Positions 10,870 to 20,755 are shown, counted from the stretch's first letter. The stretch is 64,000 nucleotides of DNA from Acholoe squamosa (GCA_949317995.1 OX439050.1:48609777-48673776), one strand, 5' to 3'. Program-made: numbers and translations. Notes: a model not told the origin generated them from the sequence alone.

Positions 10870-10870
<1 letters not shown>
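9768..10870. other. No gene seen
   Basis: The sequence is AT-rich to mixed, with no recognisable coding domain. The short minus-strand frame near 9823-10050 is Leu/His/Ser-rich with no recognisable motif. Nothing else stands out until the TA microsatellites. Confidence 0.4.

Positions 10871-10873
<3 letters not shown>

Positions 10874-10921
<48 letters not shown>
10874..10921. repeat. (TA)n microsatellite, left
   Basis: About 24 TA units. With the matching array at 10988-11038 it flanks a perfect hairpin. Confidence 0.95.
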
Positions 10922-10927
<6 letters not shown>

Positions 10928-10934
10928 TACTAGT

Positions 10935-10973
10935 AAAAGGGGTCTTATTGCACCCTGCACTAAGACCCCTTTT
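10935..10973. repeat. Perfect 13-bp inverted repeat between TA arrays
   Basis: The arm AAAAGGGGTCTTA (10935-10947) is exactly complementary to TAAGACCCCTTTT (10961-10973), with a 13-nt loop. The TA arrays on either side are also mutually complementary, so the whole 10874-11038 block could extrude as one long cruciform. Confidence 0.9.
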
Positions 10974-10984
10974 CGCAGATTTGG

Positions 10985-10987
<3 letters not shown>

Positions 10988-11038
<51 letters not shown>
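10988..11038. repeat. (TA)n microsatellite, right
   Basis: About 25 TA units, the mirror partner of the array at 10874-10921. Confidence 0.95.
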
Positions 11039-11041
<3 letters not shown>

Positions 11042-11225
11042 ATGAGTTATAAATATTTAATCCTCAAGCTTATTATTTATCAGGATCAAAGGGGTCTATA
11101 TAGGGTGTTTCTGGGTAAAAAAAAATTTGGCCTACGTACTACCCCGTATGCGCAATACACATTCAAGTAATTTTCAAGTCAGTACTGGCCACACCCCCTG
11201 AAGCAACACTTTCCTCTGTACAGCC

Positions 11226-11234
11226 TATATAAAT
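11226..11234 (+). promoter_or_regulatory. Possible TATA box of the transposase-like gene
   Basis: TATATAAAT lies about 130 bp upstream of the first ATG (11364) of the broken multi-exon gene. AT-rich surroundings make such matches common, so the support is weak. Confidence 0.25.
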
Positions 11235-11351
11235 CATTTTGGGGTCATTTCAACTATCATACAGTGTGTATCTATTGGTGAGGTATCATTTTAAAAAAAA
11301 ATTGCGTCTCTATGTGCCCTGGTTGCCCAAACCCAGAGTATCTCATCCGTG

Positions 11352-11364
11352 TTAAGGCGCGTGA
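11352..11364 (+). repeat. TTAAGGCGCGTGA motif, copy 1
   Basis: First of five copies of a 13-bp motif within 2.8 kb. The others are at 11714-11726 (TTAAGGCGCTTGA), 12091-12103 (reverse, one mismatch), 12258-12270 (reverse, exact) and 14101-14113 (exact). All lie in the promoter, exon 1 edge or introns of the broken gene. Confidence 0.8.
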
Positions 11365-11368
11365 TGGT

Positions 11369-11393
11369 TTGGCGCGAAATTTCACGCGGGAAA
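11369..11393 (+). promoter_or_regulatory. E2F-like double site
   Basis: TTTGGCGCGAAA matches the E2F consensus exactly and is followed at once by CACGCGGGAAAG, which contains the other common E2F core (GCGGGAAA). The block lies at the start of exon 1 of the broken gene, next to the first copy of the TTAAGGCGCGTGA motif. Cell-cycle control is inference from the motif. Confidence 0.35.
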
Positions 11394-14100
11394 GAAAAAC
11401 ACCTCCTGCAGTCCAACCGGAACCAGCTACATCCGGGTTCTTCACCGGAAACAACAAATGAGTGTCTCTGTTGTTTGTTGAACCATATTCAGCAGTTTTT
11501 CTCAGCGAATTTGTCAGATATTGACCAAAAGGTGAGTGATATTGTGCTGAACTTGATCAAACAATGTTGTTAAATGCCGATTGACTGCTTTGATGTGCTT
11601 TTTGTTTACCGAAAGTGTGTAAATATCGAAGAATACATCCTAAACAATTGACCCGGGCAATAATCCAAGGCCGTCCGCCATTTTTAAAGCGCTGGGGTAC
11701 GGGAAACAATATTGTTAAGGCGCTTGATATATCATGTAATGTGCATGATGAAACCATATCTGGTCCTGTAGGTCCCAAAATACTCCCAAATTTATGTGTA
11801 TTTGTGGTTTGTGTGATAGAATACATCTGGGTTTTGATGTTATGCACTTTTTGTCAACCCCTGGCCATTCTGGCTTTCCTCACATGCTGCAAAGCACTCT
11901 TTACAGCACCCCCGCCCATGTTTTCAATCAATTCCATTCAATTTTATAGCTTTTCATTCAGTATTTACACACTTTTATGGCGTTGTGATACCTCCTACAT
12001 GTGTTTCTCATTGTTTTATCCTATTAACATGCTGCTAGATTTGGTTATATTGGCACAGTGGCCATGATATGATATTCTTGTAGCGATACATCACACGCCT
12101 TAACGCGAAATTGAAAGTCGCTCCTGTGTACTCATTTTCGACAAACTTCTAATTCTTTGGTGTTAATATGTCATTTGGGGCTGTTGGCTTATATCCTAAC
12201 TTAGAAACATGTGGGTTTGGCAGGAATTTATATGATTTTTAGAATAATTTCGTTTCATCACGCGCCTTAACAGTAACGCTAATTAGCTAAGATTTGGTAC
12301 TTCTGCTGCACTCAGACCCTCCAAAATTTGCCAAAATGTGCCACCACAGTACCCTTTTAATATAGAATGGTCATTGAGTCATTCATGAAAACTTAAATTT
12401 CACTTGGATTTTGGTAGGGGCCTTTTTCACATAGTTTATTCTGTATGGACCACATTTCACTCCCCTGAAGTGTATTCCCTTGCTGTTTTTATTGTAGGGT
12501 CCTCTGGTATGATAAATACTCGCCAAACTTAAGTATTACACCTACTTTTAGGCATAAATTTGACAATATTTACAGTTAATTTATATCCCTTCTTTCCAGT
12601 GTTCAAGCATGCCACGCCATAGATGCAAGGAGGATGGTAGCCTGGTCAGTGGGGCCGAAGCCCAGTCCGACTACCTTGACAGGCTGGGACAGGAGTTGGG
12701 GGAGGACACGTTCAAGAAGAAGGAAAATGAACGTAAAGCTGACGGTAAGAATAAGTGCGATGCACTGAGAACCCAGGAAGACAAGTCCTGGCAGAAGAGG
12801 ATGAACGTCTTCGGTGTCCAGAAGAGGTGGCCATTGTGAAGGCAGAGAAAGATGGTGTCCCCCCACCCGCCTGGACTAAGATGAAGCCTCCCGAGGTATG
12901 AAAGAGCTATATTAATAGGTTATAAATCATTAAATAAATTAATTATATCTATACTTGTGTGAATAACCTGTTAATAAATATTGACACACATTTGTAAATG
13001 CTGATAGGTTTACCTTTTGACTGATATTTTCCTTCTGGTTTAATTCAGTATGTGGATGAGCAGATCCGCAAGGAGAAGGAGGAGGCCGCTGCTGCTGGGG
13101 AGGGGACTTCGGAGGAGGTCGCCCCGGCAGCCACTGCCACGCCCAAGACACCTGTGCCCAAGCCGAAGCCTGCACCCAAGACGCCAGCAGCCAAGACACC
13201 TTGACCCAAGACACCCGCAGATGCAACCTCCACGAAGGGCAAAGGCCGGGGCAAGACCTCGAGGACACCGTATGGCGGTCCACAGAGCAGCGGCGCCATG
13301 AAGGTGGCGATGTTCGCTCGGTTCCGTCCGACCTACCAGCAGGTTGAGTTGGAGGAAAAGGGAGTGAGTACTGCATTAATGCATCATTACAAAAATAATT
13401 ATAAGTCATGAGTTGTGCCTTATAGGCAAGGTGCATCATTACAAACATTAAAGTAGTCACTCCATATTCCAATTATTCATGTATGTCCTTATATATACGT
13501 AGGATACACCAGAGAACCCTCTCCTGCTCTCGGATGAGGAGGGAGGCGCGGCGACACCCCAGGCAGCGGCACCCACAGTGGTGGAGGAGGAGACAGAGGA
13601 GGCTGGTCAGTCACGACCTGTCCGAAAGCCTGCATTGCCTGCACCTTCCCCGCAGAAGTGGCGCAGCGACAGAGCGAGGCCACACAGTGCTTCCCCACCA
13701 CCCCCAGACAATGTGGTGCTCATGTCTGACCTTGTGTAAGTATTGGGATAAGTAAATTTTAAAGCAATATTGAATTCTTGTCTCTAAAGAATGTTTTAAT
13801 AAAAAAAGTAGAAATAGACTTGCTATGATTTATTATGCATATGCAAAGATGCTGCTGATATAGCACAAAAGTATAGATGTATGACTTTCAATGATGCTAT
13901 TAACTTACAGAGCGACTATTTGCAAAGACACGACGAAGTAAAATGTAATTATATGAGTAGAATCAATAAGAATAGTTGCTTGTTGAATGTTTCCTTAAAT
14001 TATTTCCTTGCATGTTGAATTGTTTGACCTTCCCATGATATTGATATGAAAGTTTCAGTCCAGTCCCTCTATGATGGCAGATATCTTTTAATATTGCATG

Positions 14101-14113
14101 TTAAGGCGCGTGA
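14101..14113 (+). repeat. TTAAGGCGCGTGA motif, copy 5
   Basis: Exact copy of the motif at 11352-11364, located in the intron before exon 5. See the motif cluster described in the findings. Confidence 0.8.
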
Positions 14114-14411
14114 CGAAACGCAGATGTTAAATAATATAATATTAATGATTGTTAATTTGTTTGCAGCCCGTGTGCAAAGCCTGGCCAGACTTCAACGATG
14201 ATGACCCCAGCACCACCCACCACACCGACACCGACCACTCCCACAAACCTGATGAACCGGCCAAGGAAGACCAACACACCCAGGACCAACCGCCACTACT
14301 ACAAACACGGGTAACTTACCATGGCCCTGGCTGACGCACAGAGACTGAATGAGGAGTTGAAGGCACAGCTTGCCTGTGCTCAGTCAAACAGGCCACCCCC
14401 TGCTGTAGCTC

Positions 14412-14650
14412 CCACGGAGGAGCGCGTTACACAGGACGGCGCTGAACCCATTGTAGCGCACACGGAGGAGCGCGTTGCAGTGGCTGCACCGGATGGTGAA
14501 CCGGCTGTAGCGCACACGGAGGAGCGCGTTGCAGCGGCTGCACCGGATGGAGAACCTGCTGTAGCGCACAAGGAGGAGCGCATTGCAGCAGCTGCACCAG
14601 ATGGAGAACCTGCTGTAGCGCACACGGAGGAGCACGTTGCAGCGAATGCA
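14412..14650 (+). repeat. 54-bp coding tandem repeat
   Basis: Four to five units encode an 18-residue repeat of the form TEERVAAAAPDGEPAVAH. The first unit is shorter (48 bp) and more divergent. The repeat is in frame with the exon and is partly included in the 227-bp target duplication. Confidence 0.85.
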
Positions 14651-14718
14651 AAGGACCCGGTGAATCCAGCTCAGCTGACGGCACATGACAGGAGTGTGAA
14701 GGCTGTGTTAGAAGGGTT
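14492..14718 (+). repeat. 227-bp target-site duplication of the LINE, left copy
   Basis: This segment is repeated in the same orientation at 33685-33911 with 225 of 227 positions identical (differences at the CACACGG/CACATGG and GCAGCGA/GCAGGGA sites). Both copies abut the ends of the LINE and have equal length, as a target duplication should. Confidence 0.9.
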
Positions 14719-14727
14719 TTTTTTTTG

Positions 14728-15504
14728 AGGTTTGAAAATGTTTTATTGTCAAGTCACTATTCATACAGAAAGTGGTAAAATTAGACAATAATGTGAATCC
14801 TCGTTCAGTTATTACATTAAGTGGTTGTTTGCACATAGATCAATGAATAAAGATGGAAATTTATACAATGAAGAATGAGAACAATAATATAAACAGAAAA
14901 AATAAAATCTATATAACAACAGTATATACTATGTACACAAATAGCAACCTCTATAATCTTACAATAAAATTTCAAAAAAAGGGCAGCAGGCATGGTACAC
15001 CAGTTTGTTACTATCAACAAGTTTTATACTAGCACGTATTACACTATACCAATAGGATATATATGGACAGATCAGTAGGTACAAAACATATCTTAAACAG
15101 ATGATCAGCAGATATACAGTATGAGAGTATAGTCACTGTGAGCTCATGGATGAAATTCATGCGGTGTAGTCTTTCAACAGCTCCACATGAATAAATTCTA
15201 ATAGAGGGTGTAGTCAGCAAACAACAGCTCCCTCTACTCAATCAGGATAAGGTGTAGTCTTTCAACAGCTCCCTAACCTGTATCTTTTTTCATATTACTC
15301 ATCCAGCTCATTCAGCTCATCACCCATTAACATCATCTTGGACAAGTCTTGTATCTGCCTAATTCTTGCTTTAAATTTAAGTTTACTTTCACTGTGTTGG
15401 ACATCAGCTCGGAGATTGTTCCATAACTCAACTCCTCTATATAGCGGCGAGTTGTTGAATCCCATGTTACGTGCTCTGGGAATGACTATCTTAATCTTTG
15501 ATTC
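14728..15504 (-). other. 3' end of LINE: lost ORF2 tail and 3' UTR
   Basis: Directly after the ORF2 stop the same frame continues about 70 codons with typical LINE C-terminal features (IVIPRARNMGF, YRGVELWNNLR), so the stop at 15505-15507 is premature. Below about 15290 the sequence is UTR-like. It contains the box GGTGTAGTCTTTCAACAGCT twice (15163-15182, 15251-15270) and a partial third copy at 15207-15233. Confidence 0.7.
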
Positions 15505-17552
15505 TCACCTCATACCTGGCCTTCTGATTTCCTCATCGACCCAATCTGGATTTCTTGATAATTTGTACATGAAGCTAAGCAATAATTCTTGTCGTCTCCT
15601 CATCAGGAGTGGGATATTAGCCCGTTCATGGAGCTCTTCTTCATTAAGATCCAAACCTCTGAAACAAATTTTCAGGCCTCTCTTCTGCATTCTGTCTAAC
15701 TTTTTTAACAGGCCTTCATTAGCCCCCTCGTAGGCAAAACAAGCGTAATCAAAAACAGACATTATGGTGGTTTTATAGACTGTTACAGCAACTTTTTCAG
15801 ATAACATGTTTCTGAATTTACTGAATCTAAAAAGACGGTGGTTAATTTTACTATTTAAATCCTTTAGTGCAGGTTCAAAACTCAATAGACTGTCTAACTT
15901 TAATCCTAAGTAGCAATAGTTATTTAGAGTTTCAAGTTCTTTGTTATACAAATATAGTTTTTGGCCCCTGGACTTTGGTAACTTTTTGCATGAACCATAC
16001 CACACAACTTTGGATTTATCTGTGTTAGCAGTAAGCCTCTTGGTTACAAACCAGGATTGTAATCGATTTAATGCCGTTTGTAACCTATTGGTTATAGTTT
16101 CAATTTTGTTGTTTGAGCTGTATATTACCAAGTCGTCTGCATAAAGATAATGTTTACAATCAGCAAGAACATCACTGACATCATTTATATATAGTATGAA
16201 CAAGAGCGGTCCCAATACAGACCCTTGTGGGACACCAAATCGTACTGGGGCTTCATTAGAAACAAAGGAACCAATTTTAGTATACTGGCTTCTCCCAGTT
16301 AAGTAACTCATTAGCCAATTGAGTGTTGTGTCATGTAAACCAAGTTGTCCTAAAATTTCAACAAGATAGGCGTGATTAACACAATCGAACGCCTTACGTA
16401 GGTCAAGATAACAAACTCCAGTCAAATGGCCTCTATCTCTATTTTCATAGATATCGCTCAGGAGTCTGAAGACTGCATCTGCAGTCCCCAGTCCTGATCG
16501 ATAACCAAATTGTTTTGCAGAAATAACATTTTTCTTATTTAGAATTTCATTTAGATGGCAATACATTATTTTTTCCGCAATTTTGGAAGGTACAGGTAAT
16601 AGTGATATCGGCCGCCAATTGGTGATTAACTTTATATTACCGGGCTTGGGTATTGGATTCACCCTTGCCCTTTTCCATTTTTCAGGAAATATGCCACTGG
16701 TGAAGCTCAGTTCGTACAACCTAGTAACAGGATCTAACAAAAATAACAGTGCTGTTTTCAAAATATCACATCTAATACCATCAATTCCGGAAGTTTTGTT
16801 GACATTTATTTCTTTTATGAGCATCTCAACAAAGCCTTTTTCAACTCGCACAGGAATTTCAACTGGATCAACAGGTTCAGTCATTAATACACGCTCAGGA
16901 TAACCATTATCTGTGAAAACTGAAGATAGTTTAGCACCAATATTTGAGAAATAATCATTTAAATAATTTACAGATTCATGCTCTGACTTGATAAAACCAT
17001 CATCACCTATCAATTCTGGAGGGGCAATTTGCACCTCTGGTTTCAAAACTCCATTTAAAACTCTCCAGAATCGCTTTGGGTCAGACTTAGCCTCCTCCAG
17101 TGCAGACTTGACCTGGTTGGCTTTTGAGTACCTGATAGCCTTATTAATTCTACAACGTAGCTGCCTGGCTTTATTGAGATAATAATCATCCTTAATTTTC
17201 GAAAACATTTCCACATTGTCCTCGCGTTCATTTATCATTGACAAGATGTCATGTGTCATCCATTTATTTCTTCTGTCCACAATCTCAATTTCAGACCAAG
17301 GACAGTACTCATCTAAGTATTCAATTACCAAGTTTTCAATGAATGACCATGCACCATCAGGGTCGTGCAGTTCATAAAAAACATCCCAGTCTGCCATTAT
17401 TAGCCACTCTTTGGAAGTTTCTTCATCGTAACCTTTGTACTTTCTCACCCAAACTTTCTTTTTAATATAATCAACCTTCTCTCTTGTTTTTACAGCAAAC
17501 ACAGGCAGATGATCACTTACTAAAAAATTCAAGACACCAGATGTAATAGACT
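15505..17552 (-). pseudogene. LINE ORF2, reverse transcriptase part
   Basis: About 680 codons. The end of the endonuclease domain (SDHLPVFAVK) comes first, then an RNA-binding linker and the reverse transcriptase fingers/palm with classic non-LTR motifs: NWRPISLLPV, AFDCVNH, GVPQGSVLGPLLFILYINDV and the catalytic YADDLVIYS (around 16129-16147). A thumb-like and C-terminal region follows. It reverse-transcribes LINE RNA at nicked chromosomal DNA. Two things break it. The Ty3/gypsy element splits the ORF at 17552/31044, although the frame is continuous once the insertion is ignored. A TGA at 15505-15507 also removes about 70 C-terminal residues. The TGA looks like a CGA-to-TGA change, the usual CpG decay. 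Confidence 0.9.
17549..17552. repeat. Target-site duplication GACT (left)
   Basis: GACT directly before the 5' LTR is repeated directly after the 3' LTR (31044-31047). Removing the element and one copy restores a continuous LINE ORF2 frame, which confirms the boundary. Confidence 0.92.
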
Positions 17553-17748
17553 TGTAGGGGTATGGTATTTTACACTTTAACGTTCATGCACCCGTGAGAC
17601 TCAGACCTAGGTCCTTCGGGTGTGGTGGGGGAATCCGGATGGCAGGTGGCAGCACCTGCCTCTGGGTTCGTATCCACTACACCAGGGGGCCTACCACTCG
17701 TCCGCCACACGTCACGTGGCCGGTCTGAGTTTCGCGGGCTTTTCCCCT

Positions 17749-17757
17749 ATATAAGGC
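17749..17757 (+). promoter_or_regulatory. LTR TATA box
   Basis: TATATAAGG within CCCCTATATAAGGCTGG, followed by a GC-balanced stretch. Transcription would start at about 17775-17785, placing the two hairpins at the very 5' end of the RNA. The same box lies at about 30822-30830 in the 3' LTR. Confidence 0.7.
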
Positions 17758-17810
17758 TGGTCCTAGCCCTAGGTTCCTCAGTAGTGGTTTACCCACTGCT
17801 CAACCAGGTT

Positions 17811-17828
17811 GTTACCCGAAAGGGTAAC
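17811..17828 (+). promoter_or_regulatory. LTR hairpin with GAAA tetraloop
   Basis: GTTACCC-GAAA-GGGTAAC forms a perfect 7-bp stem closed by a GNRA loop. A second small hairpin (AGTGG-TTTAC-CCACT, 17783-17797) precedes it. Both would be in the R region and so at both ends of the genomic RNA (also at 30884-30901). Confidence 0.5.
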
Positions 17829-17971
17829 CGAATGCACTAGCAGCATGTAGTCCTCTGAGGCTGTGATCGTATGTAACGCAAGCTATGAAATAAAAGCTCG
17901 GTTGCCTACCCGGAAACTTTTCTCTCTCTTCGTTATGATTTAATCTAACTTAACGAGACGAACCACTACAC

Positions 17972-17986
17972 TGGTGCCGTGACCAG
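17972..17986 (+). other. Primer-binding site
   Basis: TGGTGCCGTGACCAG begins one base after the 5' LTR. TGG pairs with the CCA end of a tRNA, and the following bases would match its acceptor stem. I do not assign the tRNA. The sequence is also self-complementary (CTGGT...ACCAG). Confidence 0.75.
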
Positions 17987-17997
17987 TTGGTCTTCGG

Positions 17998-18003
17998 GTA
18001 AGC
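17998..18003 (+). other. Possible splice donor in the leader
   Basis: TTCGG|GTAAGC is a good donor placed between the primer-binding site and the gag ATG, where retroviruses keep the donor for subgenomic RNAs. A plausible acceptor lies before ORF3 (AG at 25528-25529). Confidence 0.4.
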
Positions 18004-18013
18004 GCAGTCAGAA

Positions 18014-20755
18014 ATGACTGAGCTGAGCCCAGTTAGGGGAAATGGCCCAAATCGTGAGCTAGATTCCCCGATGGAGGATGGTGAAATCAAGTCACCACCC
18101 CAAGGTACGGAGTGGAGGGATCCACTAGAACACTACCCTGATGGGTTAGAAGATGTAAGAAGAAACTTACATCATGAACTGGATGAATTTGGAGACTCCT
18201 TATTCATGCCAGGAGGTACTTCGAAACCTGCACCAATGCATAAAAGTACTGCTCAATTTGGTAAATTACCATTTGAGGTACCAAAGCCTAGTGCAGGTAT
18301 GTTTGAAACTCCATACAGTTCTCGAATTAAACACCAAAAATGTGGATTCGAAAAGAACAAAATGGACGAGCTTGAAGACATGAGAGCTGAATACGAGAAG
18401 ATCCAAAAGGATCTTATTACACTGACCGGAACCCGAGACAAGATTCTGACTGAAAACAAACAGTTGATATCGGAACGTCTCGATTACGATCAGAGTTGTA
18501 GACGCCAACAACAATTGTTGTTGGATCAGATGGAGAAAGAAAAGCAAGATTTTCAACTCCAGCACGAACAGTATCGTGATGCACTATATACGGCGGATCT
18601 GGAATACAGAGCCTCGTATGATGAGTTGAATAGAACTAAACAAGAGTTAAATTCAACTCAATCGGCCTACGGCAAGTATCAAGAAGAGCTGAAGAAAATA
18701 GAATCAGCCTTCAAAGATGCTCGGGAAACGTACCAAAAACAGACCGATGAGCATGAAAAACTCAAAGATCAATTGATACGCGAATCCACAGATTTGGCTG
18801 TTAAACAGACTAAAATGATGGATGATTATTCCGAACTGGAGGCTAAAGCTATCCAGATGTCAAAGTATCTAGAAGATACTGGTCGTGCAGTAGGCACTCT
18901 TGAATCAGACTTCACTGTTTCAGGAATTGCCCTAAACACGACAAATAACCAGATGTTCTCTTTGAGGGGCAATGACGGGGTAACAGAGACAACTGTACCT
19001 CGTTATGAAGGAGTAAAGAGTCATCAGGTTAGATTTACAGATAATACCTCTATACCTCTTGGTCTAGGTACGGGAAATAAAGGGGATAATTCTGCGAGTG
19101 GAGCTAAACAAAGCCGCTCGGCAGGAAGCTCCACCTTTGACGGCGGATGGCCACAACAGTCACCTTTAGGGGGACCAAATGGCCCGTATGCCCAGTATGG
19201 ATGGAATCAGTCCCAAACAGGAACGAATCCGTCCAATGGTAACACCCGGAACACGTCCGGAGGAACAACCGGACGAGCACCCGGAGGTTCCAGTACAGCT
19301 GGGGGGCAATCCGGATGTGATCAAGGATCCGGACCCTCAAGCGATCGTTCCAGGAGCAGACCCTCTGCCAGTGGGACTGGTTTCAATAATGGAAATCAGT
19401 CGTATGGAACAGGAGGAAACACTAATCCCAATAGTGGTTTCTTTAGCTTTGGTGGAAATACACAACCCACCAATGGTCCAGGGCCGGCTCCCCAAACCAG
19501 TGGATACACCTTTTCACAGGTGCCTCCATACGGAGCAGGGGGATCAGGAGGTGGAGGAGGACCACCATCCGGAGGCTTTGGAAGTACTTATGGTACGAAT
19601 CCTCCAAGGAAAAAGAGACTCAGTCGCCGAGTATCTCTTTCTCCAGGGTTACAAGCGCTGCATGATTCTAATGCAGCGATTGCTAACTTAGGTGTTGATT
19701 GTTACAATCAAGGTCTGGACGATACGGAGATCATGGAATGGAGTAAGGGTTTAACCCTTACTGGATCCATGAATCCGGCTCGTAGAGTAGCTAAGATACC
19801 TACCCCCTTTAATGCCAAGAACCCTTGGAAGGAGGAGTATCAAGGCTGCGCGGATGTCTTTAACTGCAATGGATGGGGTAAAGCGGAAGCTCTGCCTTAT
19901 TTAGTATGCTGGTTAAAGGAAGGCGACGGAAAAGGAGCCGTGGAACAATGGAGAGATTCTCAAATAACAGGACTCTCAGCCCATATGAAGTATGATGAAC
20001 TCATAGAGATTGCTTCATATTTATATGGGAATATAGTTGGAGAAGACCCTTGGCTGACGTTCACTAAAAGAACACAGAAGCCCAAGGAGTCTGCCAAAGT
20101 GTTCGGCTTAGAATGTCAACGACTGTTGCATAAAGCCAGACCTCAATGGAGACTAGATGATGAATGCTTCCTAGATGAGATGTTTAAACAATTCATTGAA
20201 GGATTGCGGAATCAAGAACACAGGACAGTAGCCTGTGAAGCTTGGAAGAATGATGCCTCTTTGACAGATTTGTTCCAGTCCCTAGATCATTATGATCGAA
20301 AGGCCCGTATCTTTGCCGGGAAGGTACCCCAACGGATGTCAGCAATGATAATCCCGGAGGGAATACCCGAAACCGATTCATCCGAATCAGGGGAACCTGA
20401 CGAAGATGAAAACGTTGGGGCCATTGGCCAAGGGAACCCCCGGTACAACCGGAACTGGGGAAAGAAACCGGGTTACGTCAAGGAGAAAGTGATCACTTCT
20501 AAACCTCCTGTGACTCAACCCGATACCAAACCCACGACGGGTCCTTCTTTATCAGAGGACCTGGTTAACAATTTGGTAAAGAAGATTACTGAAAATCTTA
20601 GGAGGCCTAAGCCTGATAGGAGTGTTGTGACATGCTTCCGATGTCAGGAAACTGGGCATTATGCTGCCGAGTGTGAGGCAGATAAGCCAGTTTATAGAAA
20701 CACTCGTTACCGGAGCAATCCGGGTAAGGAGGACTCAGTGAAGAAGGAAAACTGA
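18014..20755 (+). CDS. gag: Gag polyprotein
   Basis: 913 residues from ATG at 18014, which is the first ATG after the primer-binding site. Layout: an acidic N-terminus; a long coiled-coil-like region at about residues 110-290 (heptads rich in Glu, Lys, Gln and Leu); a Gly/Ser/Asn/Pro-rich low-complexity linker at about 350-545; a capsid-like segment at about 585-770 (NPWKEEYQGCADVF, Trp/Leu-rich helices ending SLDHYDRKAR); an acidic stretch (ETDSSESGEPDEDE); and one CCHC zinc knuckle, CFRCQETGHYAAEC, at about 873-886 for RNA packaging. It forms the virus-like particle. It is long for a Ty3/gypsy Gag, and the coiled coil plus low-complexity linker account for the excess. It ends at TGA 20753-20755 and overlaps the pol frame. 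Confidence 0.93.
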   Translation: MTELSPVRGNGPNRELDSPMEDGEIKSPPQGTEWRDPLEHYPDGLEDVRRNLHHELDEFGDSLFMPGGTSKPAPMHKSTAQFGKLPFEVPKPSAGMFETPYSSRIKHQKCGFEKNKMDELEDMRAEYEKIQKDLITLTGTRDKILTENKQLISERLDYDQSCRRQQQLLLDQMEKEKQDFQLQHEQYRDALYTADLEYRASYDELNRTKQELNSTQSAYGKYQEELKKIESAFKDARETYQKQTDEHEKLKDQLIRESTDLAVKQTKMMDDYSELEAKAIQMSKYLEDTGRAVGTLESDFTVSGIALNTTNNQMFSLRGNDGVTETTVPRYEGVKSHQVRFTDNTSIPLGLGTGNKGDNSASGAKQSRSAGSSTFDGGWPQQSPLGGPNGPYAQYGWNQSQTGTNPSNGNTRNTSGGTTGRAPGGSSTAGGQSGCDQGSGPSSDRSRSRPSASGTGFNNGNQSYGTGGNTNPNSGFFSFGGNTQPTNGPGPAPQTSGYTFSQVPPYGAGGSGGGGGPPSGGFGSTYGTNPPRKKRLSRRVSLSPGLQALHDSNAAIANLGVDCYNQGLDDTEIMEWSKGLTLTGSMNPARRVAKIPTPFNAKNPWKEEYQGCADVFNCNGWGKAEALPYLVCWLKEGDGKGAVEQWRDSQITGLSAHMKYDELIEIASYLYGNIVGEDPWLTFTKRTQKPKESAKVFGLECQRLLHKARPQWRLDDECFLDEMFKQFIEGLRNQEHRTVACEAWKNDASLTDLFQSLDHYDRKARIFAGKVPQRMSAMIIPEGIPETDSSESGEPDEDENVGAIGQGNPRYNRNWGKKPGYVKEKVITSKPPVTQPDTKPTTGPSLSEDLVNNLVKKITENLRRPKPDRSVVTCFRCQETGHYAAECEADKPVYRNTRYRSNPGKEDSVKKEN

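Larger units (their letters stand above)
11364..14718 (+). pseudogene. 5' half of a broken multi-exon transposase-like gene
   Basis: Splice signals and coding frames suggest five or more exons. Exon 1 is 11364-11531 (56 codons, donor AAG|GTGAGT). Exon 2 is 12600-12895 (acceptor TTCTTTCCAG, donor GAG|GTATGA). Exon 3 is 13049-13363 (Lys/Pro/Thr-rich, donor GGA|GTGAGTA). Exon 4 is 13503-13735 (acidic and Pro-rich, donor T|GTAAGTA). Exon 5 starts at 14167 after TTTGTTTGCAG and runs into a helical segment (DAQRLNEELKAQL) and a 54-bp coding repeat. Damage: a frame change inside exon 2, TGA in exon 3 near 13202, and TAA near 14311. The frame is then cut by the LINE at 14718 and resumes at 33912. Function is inferred from the 3' half. 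The N-terminal part looks like a disordered, basic linker region. Confidence 0.5.
17553..17970 (+). repeat. 5' LTR (418 bp)
   Basis: Starts TGTAGGGGTATGG and ends ACGAACCACTACA. It contains an E-box CACGTG near 17714, a TATA box (TATATAAGG near 17749-17757), two short hairpins downstream of the expected start site (17783-17797 and 17811-17828), and AATAAA at 17889-17894. It matches the 3' LTR at 30626-31043 with no difference seen. Confidence 0.97.

Noticed and set aside
17622-17840. 72-codon ORF present in both LTRs
   Set aside because: Lies across the promoter and R region. It is identical in both LTRs only because the LTRs are identical.
18253-18565. Minus-strand ORFs inside gag
   Set aside because: Antisense shadows of the gag coiled-coil region.
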